NCBI GenBank assembly: GCA_014905825.1
Contig: JACGCN010000013.1
Location: 124,001-188,000, forward strand
Source: Lyophyllum atratum
Taxonomy: Eukaryota > Basidiomycota > Agaricomycetes > Agaricales > Lyophyllaceae
Reading direction: 5' to 3'
Length of the DNA: 64,000 bases
Below the pieces are notes generated by a model. That model saw nothing but the letters and a program-made list of their open reading frames with translations, ran no database searches and was not told the DNA's origin. Below are positions 34,508 to 46,355 of the stretch, piece after piece. A program made the position numbers and the translations under genes. Position 1 is the stretch's first letter; every line of letters begins with the position of its first letter.

Positions 34508-35838
34508 CTAGGTGGTCTCCTTCTCCTTGCGCACCGTGCCCTCAACCCTGTCAAAGACTCCTTCAGACGATGGAACATCTCCATCCGTGGGCAAGCCTGA
34601 GGAAGATTCCAGCCCACTACTGGTCATGTTCGACTCCACTGCAGACCCCTCAGGTCGTGCGCCAACATCGAACCTCAGCGTAACAGTCGCTGCGTGGTCG
34701 ATACTTCGCTGTGGCCTGGGGCCGTACTTCCTCCATAAGCGGTGTAGAGCTGCTGCTAGTACGGTAAAATTGCAAATGATAACTGATACGGACATCTGGC
34801 GCACACCGAGATGACATTGAGTTAGCTGCAGCATCTGAATCTAGTATCATGAAATAGTAGCCACCTCGACACTCCCGACAATGATCGACTGGAGATCGTC
34901 ATTGAAGAGGTAGTACGCGTGGACGATGGATACGATCGTAGTTAGGCCCCCCACAGCGAAAGAGGCGCTAAGCCGGACACGTTCTGATTTCGCTTCCTCC
35001 GACCTGAGATGCCGTAAGATCAGCAATGGCGATACAACGAGTACGACATCCGCAAATGCATCAGCTGCCAAGGAAAAATTGGTAAGTACCATATATCGGA
35101 GGCCGAGGTCATAAGCGAATGATGAATAGGAGCATACTTGTGATCTGAGCAATCGCCACACCGTCCCCAAGCGCACACTGCGGGTGCTGCGCGTCCTTCC
35201 AGTGGTTATGCCTGTTCTGCGGCTCGCATACCCAGAATACTTGAGCGACCAGAATCGACATCGCTACCCAGAAAAGCCCTGCCATCATCTTCAGGTAGCG
35301 GGTGTAGAACCCGAACATCATGATGGTAGAGAGGATAGACAGGCGTGATGTCCTGTACGTGTCACATCCCTATGAGCGCTTATACTTACCAGGTGAGGTG
35401 ATGGGGTACTCAATGCACCAAATAACTAGGTCGAATGTGACTGCGCTGAGATAAAATAGCGTCACACGCGAGTGTTGCGGAATGCTACTCGATCCTACCA
35501 ATTTAAAATCCTATAAGCCGAAGCTGATAACAAGAGGCAGATGAATAACATACCACTGAGCGAGTAGTACAGTTTTCCGACGACTCCAGTCAGAACTAAA
35601 AGTAACATCGCCATAATCGCAAACGCGTCATCCCATGCGAGTCTTGCGCGACGCCAGAGGCGGATGGCCAATCGAAGGACTGTAAGGAAGGCGGCGACAG
35701 ATAACCCGACTGAACCTGAGACTATACACATCCCCGCGTGTCAGCTTTTCAACGAAACGCTAGGTTGTAAATCGTACAGATGGCCTTGCGGTGAAGGATT
35801 TCGGACTGGTTCAGAAGCGGGGTAGCTGTAGCGTCCAT
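34508..35838 (-). CDS. fungal rhodopsin-domain (SAT4/PTH11-like) membrane protein
   Basis: The ATG at 35838 opens MDATATPLLNQSEILHRKAI, joined to the frame around 35,730 by a GTACGA...ATAG intron. The marker is RARLAWDDAFAIMAMLL, matching the R-x-x-WDD motif after the first helix in this family. Further helices are LTGVVGKLYYSLS, LFWVAMSILVAQVFWVC, DAFADVVLVVSPLLIL, FAVGGLTTIVSIVHAYYLF and ICNFTVLAAALHRLW. A Cys-containing extracellular loop follows the third helix (CEPQNRHNHW, PQCALGDG). The C-terminal ~65 residues are Ser/Glu-rich and cytosolic. The stop is at 34508. The family is named for rhodopsin-like topology; ligand and role are unknown. Confidence 0.75.
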
Positions 35839-37471
35839 ACTTTCCCAGCTCCCAAAGCCGTGGGGTCACTTAAAAGAAGTGAAAAAAGCAACTCGGGTCT
35901 CTAAAGCTGCGGAAAAGACGTCAAGCGCGGAGCAACGCCTGTGCTGTCTGGTTGGACTGGCAGTTGGCAATTATGACACGGGAAGCGCGATTCAAGTTGG
36001 ACATTGGAGCGAATATGGGTGCTGATTGTAAAATTTTGGCAGCTGGAAGATCGCTAGAGTGACGAAAGCACATGGGAACAGCGCTCGATGGTCGATCATC
36101 CGATATTTCAGCAATGCAACATCGTTCTTCGGAACAACTGTTGACAAATGTGATCCAACGCATCCCCTAAATTCCAGGTAGATGGTCAAATTATTTGAGC
36201 AGTGAGAGCAACACATGCCGCGTACATAACGCTCGTAACGACCATTGTTCGCGGAGGCGCAGACTGACTGTGATTTAGGACCTTGGACTGGAACATGGAA
36301 CTGGAACATGAGCAAGATGAGAGAGATCTGTTGACATTTTGTTTCCTTAAGTCACTTACCAACGAGTGAAGGGTGCACAGAGTGGTCGGTATCATGTTGC
36401 AGGGAGAAGTTGGCAGGGCCCGTCCGAAGACGGGTGTTACATGCTAGTAGATCGCGCAGCCTGGAGCAAGCTCAGAGTGGAGGTTGAGACGCTCGTGTGG
36501 CAATCAGACGTGAGATGCGATGTACGAAGAGCAGAATGAGAGAGTGAAAAGAATGAATGAGCGGGTTGTGAGCGGGAGCACATCAAAGTGGCCAGCTGCT
36601 CGTCTGTGGCTGTGCCGCGCCGAAAATGGCCGGGCCGAAACAGAACATGCAAAACGCAAGTCCGACCTCTTGGCAGCTCGAGATGAGCGATCTTCATACC
36701 GTCAGAAAAGTACCCAGAAAAGTCCCAAAACCATAGGAATCGACGCCGATTGACGAGAGCTTTCTGGTGAACTCAAACTCGTACCGAAAATTCTCACATT
36801 ATCGGACGTCTTCGGACGTGGTACGGACCACACAATGTCTTGAATGTCTTGACACTCTGGGATTTCGGTGGCCGGAAAGCCACCAGAAATTCATTCCAAT
36901 CTATCTGCGAGTAATCTATAAATTCAATATACCAGACTCGGTAATCTTATCTCTAGATATCCCTGGGATATGTAGATGCTTCAGAGCGCCTATCTCAGTC
37001 AGGGCTTGCGTGCCTGTCAGATGTTTTATTGGTGTTTCAGCCCTGGCCCCTCAGTCTCCAACGAGGCATCACCGTTTGATCACCGTCCTATTCGCCCTTG
37101 CATATCTTTTCTGGTCCCATCTGCTTCTTCATGCTTGCTTCAAGATGAAAAGCTAGCCTCGCTGCCAGCGTACGACACACCTCCCGCCCATGTTCCCATT
37201 TCGCGCTTCGTTGAAACGGAATCCCCCGGACGGAGGCACCGAGGTTGACCAGTATAACAACCAACCACAACATCAAGTTGACATCGATACCATCGCGGCT
37301 TAGATTCAAGATTAAAGCTCGCCAGGTGACTTTCCCTGAGCACCCCTGGCAGGGCCTTTCAGTACAAAGGAAGAATGAGGCTGTACTTGTCGACGTTCCG
37401 AGCCTCTGGTTGGCTTCATCCCACCACCAAAGACGCCCCAGTGTGATCCCTTCAACCTATACGACCCAGCC
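35839..37471. other. no supported gene
   Basis: Several 60-130-codon frames exist on both strands but none has a domain, signal peptide or joinable neighbour. Nothing else is seen. Confidence 0.45.
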
Positions 37472-38375
37472 ATGTATACTCCCCTCCCGACAACTATCGT
37501 GTTTCTATTTGGATGGCTCGCTTCTCAAGGTAGGGATAGCTCCTCGTGGTAGACTTTCTCGTTAGAACAATGTTAACTCGCCATATCAGCATCAGCAAGC
37601 GCCGTCCCCTCCAGCCCAAGAAACGTTCTAACTGGTCTCCTCGTCCGCCAAACCGATCCCACGGCCGGCATTCCCGCAGTTGTACGTTCACATCGAGGTA
37701 CAGACTCCCGTGCCAATCCCAAGTCCTGATCCTGCATCTGGTAGTGCAAACCAACGTGCGACACGGTCCTTACGAACATCCAGGTGCGCCTCAACCACGT
37801 TCCAGCATACCCTTTGACTCCAATCTGACTGCAAGTACAGGGCTGCGGTACCATAGCGTGCATGTGCACCACGGCGAACGCGGGCCTCCTCAAAGGCTGT
37901 GTTGAATGCTTTCTTGGCCTCGCGCCCGGCGACGCCACGATCGCCTCTCTCGGTCAGCAGATCTATGACAGTGCGTAGCAGTAGAATCTCCCCCTTCCCC
38001 TCCTACGTCTCACAAAGCATTCCTTTGTGTTCAGATTTCAACACGGCGTGCAGCGGTAGCGGGGTGCCCTCCCTCACGGTTTTCGCGCCAGACGCCAGCT
38101 CCACCCCCGCGCCCTCAGCTTCCAACACCCGTTCAGTGCTACCCTCGATCACATTCACCCCACCACCTATCACGAATATCTTCCCGACGACGACCTCGCC
38201 TATTGTCCAGTTTACAGTTACGACTATGCCTAACGCGGCGCCGCAGACGAGTGCCACGGACACGACGACCATCCTCCCGGCGAACAGTGCGAGGGGTGGA
38301 ATTATGGGCGTGCGGGGCATGCTTGGGGTGGGAGTCGCGGCGGGTCTGGTTGGTGCGGCGGTGGGGCTTGTCTGA
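37472..38375 (+). CDS. secreted Cys-rich, GPI-anchored-type protein 1
   Basis: The ATG at 37472 opens the signal peptide MYTPLPTTIVFLFGWLASQ, split by a GTAGGG...CAG intron (37530-37589) and followed by ASASAVPSSPRNVLTGLLVRQ. Later exons encode QGCGTIACMCTTANAGLLKG, CVECFLGLAPG and, after an intron ending near 38035, NTACSGSG. A Thr/Ser/Pro-rich stalk follows, then a terminal hydrophobic tail (GMLGVGVAAGLVGAAVGLV) right before the stop, as expected for a GPI signal. Borders of one internal exon at about 37,680-37,840 are unresolved. Layout and Cys spacing match the gene at 52151-52957. The module recalls CFEM-like eight-cysteine domains, but I cannot confirm that. Confidence 0.65.
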
Positions 38376-39033
38376 GGTGGTTAATGGGCGATGTGATGTT
38401 GGATGTTGGACGAGACATGCGATATTGATGAATGAAAGAATCAGACGGACCAGGCTCTGGGACTTTGTATGGACAAGTGGTGCTACGTCACCTTCTCTCT
38501 TACTTTTCTAGGATAATGATGATCAATTGACGAATTTTGAACTGTATGTCTGCGAGGCCGGTCATATAATCGGATGAGCTCCTGTCAGCAAAAGTAGGGA
38601 AGCCTGGATGATGCGAAATTCGGAAGGACCGAGGCTCAGAGATTGACGACATTGACATAAGGTCACAATGTACAATTTACTAAAGCAAACGTCAATGTTT
38701 TGTGTGCAAATTTGGCATTCTTATGCTGTGGCTTGCGGCCGCGGCTATTCACTGTGGTTCTGGAAGGTCGCGGGGTCAGGAATAGGCGTCAGTGAACATA
38801 CTCCCGTACAGGCAGCTCTCCGTGTGTAATAACAAGCATGATTTTAGAACAGCTCCATCAAGGAACAACGTACATGGGCAGGCGAATCTTTACGCGTATA
38901 CAGAGGTAAAAAGTGAGACTCGGAAAGAAGGGGCTGGAGGAAAAGAATAGGTAATGCTGAGTATATCCTGTCAAACTAAATACCCTACGCACTGCGTAGG
39001 AGAAATCGATACGTCGAGTCCAAGAATCACATA
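38376..39033. other. no supported gene
   Basis: 3' flank shared by two convergent genes; nothing recognised. Confidence 0.5.
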
Positions 39034-39736
39034 TCAAGCAGGCATAGTAGCAAGCTGCCATGTCGCCCCATCGTCGGCCGACACCGCCTCAGTCAATGTC
39101 CCGGGGGCTCCAGGACTCACGAACCCGACTCTGAGGCCTTTGCTTATAGGTTCTTCCAGTGCATACAGGACGTCGCTCCCTTCAGCCACTGCAAATCCTG
39201 AATGGACGATGCAGCCCGGGCAGGCGTCACCACTTCTGCCTCCAGCGGGAACGGTGAATCTCCATTCGCTGAGTGTGCGGTTCGGAGCGAGGAAGAATAC
39301 GTGTAGCTCAAACATACTAATGTTAGCTGTGAGTGAACAATACGGCAGGCATGGACAAACCCCTTGGCTGGCATCCCCGATAACTGTTGCTACAATTGGA
39401 GTGTAGCGAAGTACATCTGTAGCTGGGACAACTACCACCGCAGAGGAGATAGATTTGCCGGTGGTGAAGGCGCCGTTCGTCAGCGCGTACTGGACGATCG
39501 CACCAGTGTTGTCTTGCCAGTATAGCCGGGTTTGGACTGGCGGTCCAGGAAGTTGAATTGCAGCAACGTTTCCTTGTGGCGACACAGGTACGAAGTTTAC
39601 AGCGGAATTGGTTCGGCTAGCCGCACGGGAAGCATGGGTGCTGATAATAAGGGCAAAAAGCTGGAATAGTTAAATGAGCGAGTATGATTGGCTGACCGGA
39701 CGTCGTGCTCACCGCGTAGACTTTGGAAGCAATCAT
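39034..39736 (-). CDS. secreted lectin-like beta-propeller fragment
   Basis: Two exons (39736-39713 and 39660-39034) join through a GTGAGC...CAG intron to 216 residues. Residues 1 to about 22 (MIASKVYALFALIISTHASRA) are a signal peptide formed only after splicing, which supports the model. The body has repeats of the type LYWQDNTGAIVQYALTNG...FTTGKS and FFLAPNRTLSEWRF, resembling blades of fungal fucose-binding lectins. A full lectin of that family has about 310 residues and six blades, so this is shorter. The C-terminus GATWQLATMPA ends on a blade-like strand. Sugar binding is an inference. Confidence 0.5.
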
Positions 39737-40923
39737 ACTGGACGAAGGCTTGGAACTGTACTGATTTGTACTGCTGGACAAACCCTGGCAAGAACCTCCG
39801 CTCTTATACACCGCTAGCGCAAAATGATGCATACCATAATCACCCTGTGTCCCGGATCTACATGGCATCCAGAAACGCTAACGTTCTGGAGGGAATTCGG
39901 CTTGACACGACCGGGCCGACTAGAAGTTTATGTTCTCTTCTTGGGCGCTTGAGAAGTCCAATACCACAAGAGTCGTAGTTTCTAAGCCCATGAAGGGTGG
40001 TGCGCAGGTGTACAACGCGTAGCCAACGCTGCCTAGTAATGACGAATTAACAGTAAGCAAGATTTCTCAGCGAGATAGAGGGGGGGGGGGCTGGTCGTAC
40101 CAGCGGCAAGGAAGGCGTCAAAGATCGTTTGTACAATCAGCAGAACCTGGATCAGATGTTGGAATGTTCGATCTCTACTACGCCGGCGCTTAGTGCCAGA
40201 CCCCAAACACGAAGGAAGATCAGAATAAAGATAAAAATATACAAAGTACCTACCATATACATGCAAGTCCTTGCTTAGAAGCCTTATGTCGAAGGCACTA
40301 GTGTCTGAGGCGAGACGCGCTTCCTTCCATGGTGAAAGTCGACATAACAATAGATTGACAAACGCTGGATGGGTTAGAACTTGAGCCGGGACCGGTACAG
40401 AAGTTCTCGTGGGTTGTGATACGTCCAGTGCGTCACCTAAGACGGACCTCTTGATCGAACAAGAATATAACAACTCACTATCTCAATATGTTGTCCTTCG
40501 CCGCATATAGCTAATCCCTACATGCAGGTCGCCCTATCAGATCGGACGCGCTATGCATCCCAGCCCTGATAAAAATATCATAATAATCATCGGTGGAATA
40601 GCTGTAACTTTCAAAGAGAGAAAGACTATGGCGTCTTCCTTTTCTAGGCGACGAGTTTAAACTGGACATCTGCAGGAATGATCACAAGCTTCGACGGACG
40701 GTTCAGATGAAAATGTGGCAGGAGCACGTCAATCACTCCTCCCGGTCAACTTTATTTCGCCTTCGGGAGTGCGCTTCCCCTGCAGCAGGTGAGCGTATGG
40801 GTTGCGTAGTGAGGACTGCGCCGACGTTAGATCAAGACCAGGTCGGCGGGGGTATACCAACACTGGAGATGGAGAGCTCCGGTTCTCTCTCGAAACGGCT
40901 TAAAGCATGTATGCTGTATCAGC
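39737..40923. other. no firmly supported gene
   Basis: A minus-strand frame at 40033-40473 (LLYSCSIKRSVLGDAL...QHLIQVLLIVQTIFDAFLAAG) looks partly protein-like and may be a broken membrane-protein gene, but no family is recognised. A run of ten G lies at 40081-40090. Nothing else is seen. Confidence 0.35.
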
Positions 40924-41541
40924 TTAACAATATGCATGTAATTGCGCACCCATCATTCCATGTCCATGTATGCGCTTGTAATCCTCTTGCATAAGGCGGG
41001 GATGATATACATATAAACCTTTGAGGCAGACGTGTTGACGATAATACAAATGCTGCAGGTAGGGGTATCGTGGATGGGGATATGCAACTCTAGAGGAACA
41101 TGCTGGGTTTACACAAGTCATATGCGACGCATCATTCGAGTCCTTTCCTCTAAGCGGTTTCGATAGGTGTGTGATGCTCTGGCAAAATAAGTCGTTGATC
41201 AGGAGTATTAGAAGAAGAACGACGGGGAACGCACTCGACTTAATCACTCGCTTCGTATCGAATCGAAGCCGTGCCTTCATATCGTCCATCTTCTGCTGTT
41301 CCTCCACCAGCCTTCTCTCCATCTCCAGCGCCTCCTCCTCCGTGATCGCAGCCTCTAACCCGGCCTGTGCGGCGCGGAGGCTGCGCTCAAGCTGGGCCTC
41401 GACGAGCTCGACGGCGGCATATGCGAACTCGAGGCTCGCGACGAGGTAGGCGTGTTGTTCGGGGACGGGAAGGGCAGGCGGGGTGGAGAGATACGGGAGG
41501 AGCGCGTCGCTCATGGCTTGCAGGGCTTGGAGAGTGGCCAT
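40924..41541 (-). CDS. small coiled-coil protein with a transmembrane segment
   Basis: A 205-residue frame starts at the ATG at 41541 (MATLQALQAMSDALLPYL). Residues ~40-105 are strongly helical and charged (EEEALEMERRLVEEQQKMDD), consistent with a coiled coil, followed by KSSAFPVVLLLILLINDLFC, a single membrane helix. The last ~75 residues lack composition bias and may be 3' UTR or an unspliced intron. The layout resembles a small helical membrane protein; the family is not recognised. It is divergent from the phospholipase D gene, with 434 bp between the start codons. Confidence 0.45.
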   Translation of the reverse strand: MATLQALQAMSDALLPYLSTPPALPVPEQHAYLVASLEFAYAAVELVEAQLERSLRAAQAGLEAAITEEEALEMERRLVEEQQKMDDMKARLRFDTKRVIKSSAFPVVLLLILLINDLFCQSITHLSKPLRGKDSNDASHMTCVNPACSSRVAYPHPRYPYLQHLYYRQHVCLKGLYVYHPRLMQEDYKRIHGHGMMGAQLHAYC

Positions 41542-41975
41542 TGCTGTTGGGTCAGGAAGAGGCGTTTTAGGGGGGTGGTGCGGATGGCGGGGCTTTATAC
41601 ATTTTCCCCTGGATTCGGTGTGTCGAGGGTCTGCAGCTATGAATAGAGTCCGAAGAGGTTCATTTCTATGTCGATCGATCCTCGATCGCGCGCATCGTTG
41701 TCGTCATTGGTCGCGTCTTTCAGACCACCACCACCGATCGACGAGACAAGAAGCTGAAGGGATTGCCGGAATCTCGGCGACGCTCTTGTATGTGTGGAGG
41801 ATTGACAATGAGACTGTTTTGCTTGGCAAAGTTTGCCTTTCTGATGTATGATGACCCAGATCATGATTCTGAACCCCTCTCGTTCCTGTTCCCAACCACC
41901 ATCATCCATACCCAGTTCGTCGCCATAAGCATCATATCTACGCGTTGTTGAGGTCGCTCCCAACATCCTCCCCCC

Positions 41976-44900
41976 ATGTCTTTCTTTGCCAACATCAAGA
42001 ATGTGGTCCCCAAGGGCCTCAGTCATGCTCGCGACGAAGTCATAGGTATGTCTGTCGTCGATGTCGGGGTCAACGAACCACCGAAACTCATGATATGCCT
42101 GCTCTCCTCATATTACAGGTCTCTTAAATCCTAACCGTAAGCCCAAACCGAGTCGTGCCCGGAGAAATGGATGACAACGATTGCTGCGGACAGGTCGCCA
42201 TGACGAGCCCGAAGAGAAACGCCAGGACGAGGTAAGGGCCGAGATCAACAGCAGCCATCGTTTCCAGAGCTTTGCTGGGGAGCGGGGCAATAACAATGTC
42301 AAGTGGTACGTGGGTTCCGCTGCGGAGCATCGGTTAAGACTAATCGGCTCGACGTTATCAGGCATATCGACGGACACGATTATATGTGGGCGCTATCTGA
42401 GATGTTGGAGAACGCTAAAGAAGCTATTTTCATCCTCGTACGTAAATCTCCTTGCTGAAGGTCTGTCGTATCTGCTGACCAGCCCCTGTCCTTCATAGGA
42501 CTGGTGGCTCACGCCCGAGTTGTATCTCCGACGTCCACCTGCTCACTTCCCTGAATGGAGACTAGACAGAATCCTGAAGCGGAAGGCAGAACAGGGCGTG
42601 AAGATTCATGTTATTGTGTACAAGGAGGTATGGGGCTGCCATTCTTGGGATGGGACGCTTTGCTCAAGAATGCATCTATGCATCTAGGTCACGCAGACTA
42701 TGGCCATGAGCTCTAAACATACCAAGGTAGCTTAACAGTCGGTTTATCAGCGCGTATATTGACACCAGACCTGTTTCTAGAGTACCCTCGAGAAGCTTCA
42801 CCCTAACATCACTTGTATGCGCCACCCTGATCATATCGGCGCCAAAGGTTTGTGTTTAATGTGACTTTCTGATTGTATGTTCCTGACTTCTCTTCTCATC
42901 ATAGACAGCGTCCAATTCTGGTCCCATCACGAGAAGGTATGTTGTCCACCGTTACACGTCCGTTTCTTATAGCTCAGTCATATTCCAGGTCGTCGTCGTA
43001 GACAACCACTATGCTGCTATCGGCGGTCTTGATCTCTGCTTCGGCCGCTGGGACACGCACACTCACCCTCTCGCTGACGTGCATCCCACCGACTTCTCGC
43101 GCACGTTGTTCCCGGGTCAGGACTACAATAATGCACGCGTCATGGATTTTCAGAACGTGTATAATTATGCCAGCAACACTTTGTCGATTCTTGATACTGG
43201 CAGAATGCCTTGGCATGATGTAGGCTTCGGCTGTTGTGTGACTGATCCACTGCATGTTGACACTATCTCTCTAGGTCCACATGACCCTTGTGGGCCCAGT
43301 TGTGTTGGACATTGTCCAGCACTTCGTCGAGCGTTGGAACGAGATCAAGAAGCGCAAGGTACGTTTAAGCCTGCTGTACCACACAACTCCTTCTCATCCT
43401 ACCTCAACAGTACCGCGAAGATCAGTGAGTCATCTTGACCCTTAATCAACGATCACTAACTGAACAACCAACCTTAACTCCCAGAACGTTCCCCTGGCTT
43501 GACTTCCCCCACGACGTCGAAGTTGCGCCCAACGAGGCCGTCGCTCGTAAGTCCCACCCCTTCGGTCCTCTCAGCTCACCAGCAGCCACTAACACGCCGC
43601 CGCATAGGCCATCCACACCGCGAACGCTGGCGCGAAATCGGGCACAAGTACAAACAGCGCTGGCACGGCCCCTCCGATGAGGGCGGCGACAATGGTCAGG
43701 ACTATTACCAGCCGCAGCCCGACGGCTGTCGGGTGCAGGTCGTGCGGAGTGTCTCGGACTGGTCGCATGGTGTCTTGGTTGAGCATAGTATCCAGAATGC
43801 CTGTGAGTCAGCTCTTTGCCTGAATGGCTGTCGATGGGAGGATGCGAACTCATTGAGCGTCGTGGGGTAGACGTTCAGTTGATCAATGAGGCGAAGCATT
43901 TTATCTATATTGGTACGTGGTATTATGCGTTCTTGCTGGCCAACAGTGCTGATTTGGTTTGTTGCTCGCAGAGAACCAGTTCTTGTGAGTTCACTTTCGA
44001 GACGGTGACAGAGGCTACAAGGTGGCTGAATTTAAGCCTAGCATCTCCGCAACCAAGGACGGTGAAGTGATCAAGAACCTCATCGCACAGGCCCTCGTAC
44101 AGCGGATCGTCCGCGCCGCCCAGGAGGGTGCTAAGTTCAAGGTCTCGTCCTTCTCGCTGACCCTCTAACATTACTCATCGCCGTGTATTACCACTACACA
44201 CAGGTCATCGTGTGCATCCCTGAGGTCCCGGGTTTCGCGGGCGACGTCAAGAGCGAGGGCTCACTGAAGACGATCATGGCCGCTCAATATCGCACGATGA
44301 ACCGTGGAGGGAGTAGCATTTACGAGGAGATTAGGAAGGCTGGTTACGAGCCGTACGTGTTTCCCTTGCTTGCTTCGCGGGTATGGGTTGCTTAGTGTCG
44401 TTTTCTGCTATCATAGGATGGATTATATCCGCTTCTACCACCTTAGGTCTTACGACAGGATCAATGCGCCCTTGGGTAAGCCCATATCGCCTTCTGCTTC
44501 TTGCGCCTTCGATAGCTGACGGCCGTCTCCGCCAGCTTCCTTCATCAACAAGATGGAGGAAAACTCAGGTGTTACTTTCCACCAAGCCCAAGTTGCGCTC
44601 GCCCGCCAATGGATCGGGCAAGACCCCGAGTCCGCCCAGAAAGAAGTCACTCTCACCATCCCCACCGCCACGACCGAAGGGCTCGTCGTCTCCGACAAGA
44701 CGCCGCCCAAGACCGAGACCGTGCCCATCCCCGAGTCGGCGGACGAGGCTGCGGAGGTGGTGCGTAAGTTTGAGGCGGGGGCGGAGGGGCTGAGGGGGGA
44801 CGAGGAGGTGGCGGATACGGTTGCGCAGCATATGTTGAGTGATCGGACGGGGCTGCAGGAGGAGAGGTGGTTGGGGACGGAGGAGGAGGAGTTGAATGCG

Positions 44901-45879
44901 TATGTGAGCGAGCTGCTGTATATCCATTCGAAGGTGATGATCGTGGATGATGAGAGGGTTATTGTGAGTGGTCACCTTGTTTGGCCACCTTGGCGGATGT
45001 GCACTGATTGGTGCGCTGGGTAGATGGGTTCGGCGAATATCAATGATCGGAGCCAGAAGGTGAGGTTTTGCGGATTCTGGCTAGGTTTCATCGGTGTGCT
45101 AATCTTTGGACAGGGCGATGGCGACTCCGAGATTTGCCTTGTCGTCGAGGATGACAACAAGATAGAGTCATACATGGACGGCCAGCCCTTCCAAGCCTCG
45201 CGCTTCGCCGCCACCCTCCGGCGCAAGCTCTTCCGAGGTCCTTCCCCCCTTCTCCTCCCTCCTCTTCCCCTCCGCTGACACCCCTCTCCCCCACAGAGCA
45301 CCTCGGGCTCATCCCCCCGCAGATGCCGTACGACGCCAACCCGGAGGTCACATCCTTCATGCGCCCCGCGCCGCACCCGAACGATGACGAGACGGGCACG
45401 GACCATGATATGCTCGTTGTGGACCCGGTTGCGGATGAGACGATGGGGCTGTGGATGGAGACGGCGAGGAAGAATCGGGAGGTGTTTACGGAGGTGTTTA
45501 GGCCTGTTCCGACGAATTTGGCGAGGGATTGGGCGGGGTATGATGTACGTTCCCTTGTTTTTCGTTTTCGTTTGGTTGGTTGTTTGGGGCGGGAGCTGAT
45601 TGGGTGTTGGGTGTTGGGTGTTTGTAGGGTTATTTGCCGAAGGTGAAGACGGGGCATGTTATTCCGGGGGTGACGCTTGAGCGCTTGAAGACGCGCTTGT
45701 CGCAGGTCCGGGGTGCGCTGGTTGAGTGTCCTTTGGTATGTTTCTTTGGTTGGTGGCTGGATGGGTGCTGATGTGTTTCTTTTTTTTGCGTGGTATAGGA
45801 CTTCCTCATTGATGATAAGGAGTTCGTCACGGGTCCTGAGTGGAGGGGGCTTAACCCGACGCTGCCTATTTATATTTGA
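41976..45879 (+). CDS. phospholipase D with two HKD motifs
   Basis: The ATG at 41976 opens [20 protein letters not shown]; exon 1 ends at 42045 and exon 2 starts at 42119. About 20 short exons follow, with a stop at 45877-45879; total length is roughly 830-850 residues. Landmarks in order: [10 protein letters not shown] and [20 protein letters not shown], the first HKD ([19 protein letters not shown]), [30 protein letters not shown], then VCIPEVPGF and [10 protein letters not shown]. The second HKD is [20 protein letters not shown], followed by [13 protein letters not shown]. The enzyme hydrolyses phosphatidylcholine to phosphatidic acid, which signals in vesicle traffic. No PX or PH domain lies at the N-terminus, so it is the short class, unlike yeast Spo14. 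Many individual exon ends were not fixed. Confidence 0.88.
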
Positions 45880-46355
45880 AGGAGGGCGGGGAGATGAGGT
45901 GAAGGAAAGGAAAGGAAAGTGAGAATTTGGACTGTTGTGTTGAGTGTATTTGTTACTGCTGTTGTTGTGAGGTTGGAGATACCGTTATGTATACCACGTT
46001 TTCGGTGGGATCATTCGGTTGAGGACCTCGGTCTGTTTTGGATTCCGCACCGATTGGACAGCCAAGGCATGGGCATTGGGGGATATACTTACGTGCGATG
46101 CATATCAGGTAGGACAGCTTGGCAGAATGAGGACGACATACAATACCGTGATGGGCGGGGGCTTGGCGAGCTGGTTGGCCCTGCTGATGACAGCGAGGCG
46201 CAAATCTCGGTTTTTCCCGCTGCTAGTGATACGGCACCGTGCAGTGCTTGTAGAGCAATTGTCGAGGGATCTCCTCTAAAAGGGGCCATACATATGAAGG
46301 GTGGCATGGTTCCCTCCTCCGGGTGTGCATTTCCCCCGATTCCTTCGCTGCACCC
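45880..46355. other. intergenic, no gene supported
   Basis: Between the phospholipase D stop and the next start codon; short frames only. Confidence 0.5.

Noticed and set aside
36437..37156. Frames between the rhodopsin-like gene and the Cys-rich gene
   Set aside because: No domain, signal peptide or joinable exons.
42108..45657. Minus-strand frames opposite the phospholipase D gene
   Set aside because: The plus strand carries both HKD motifs and consistent splice sites; the antisense frames have no domain.
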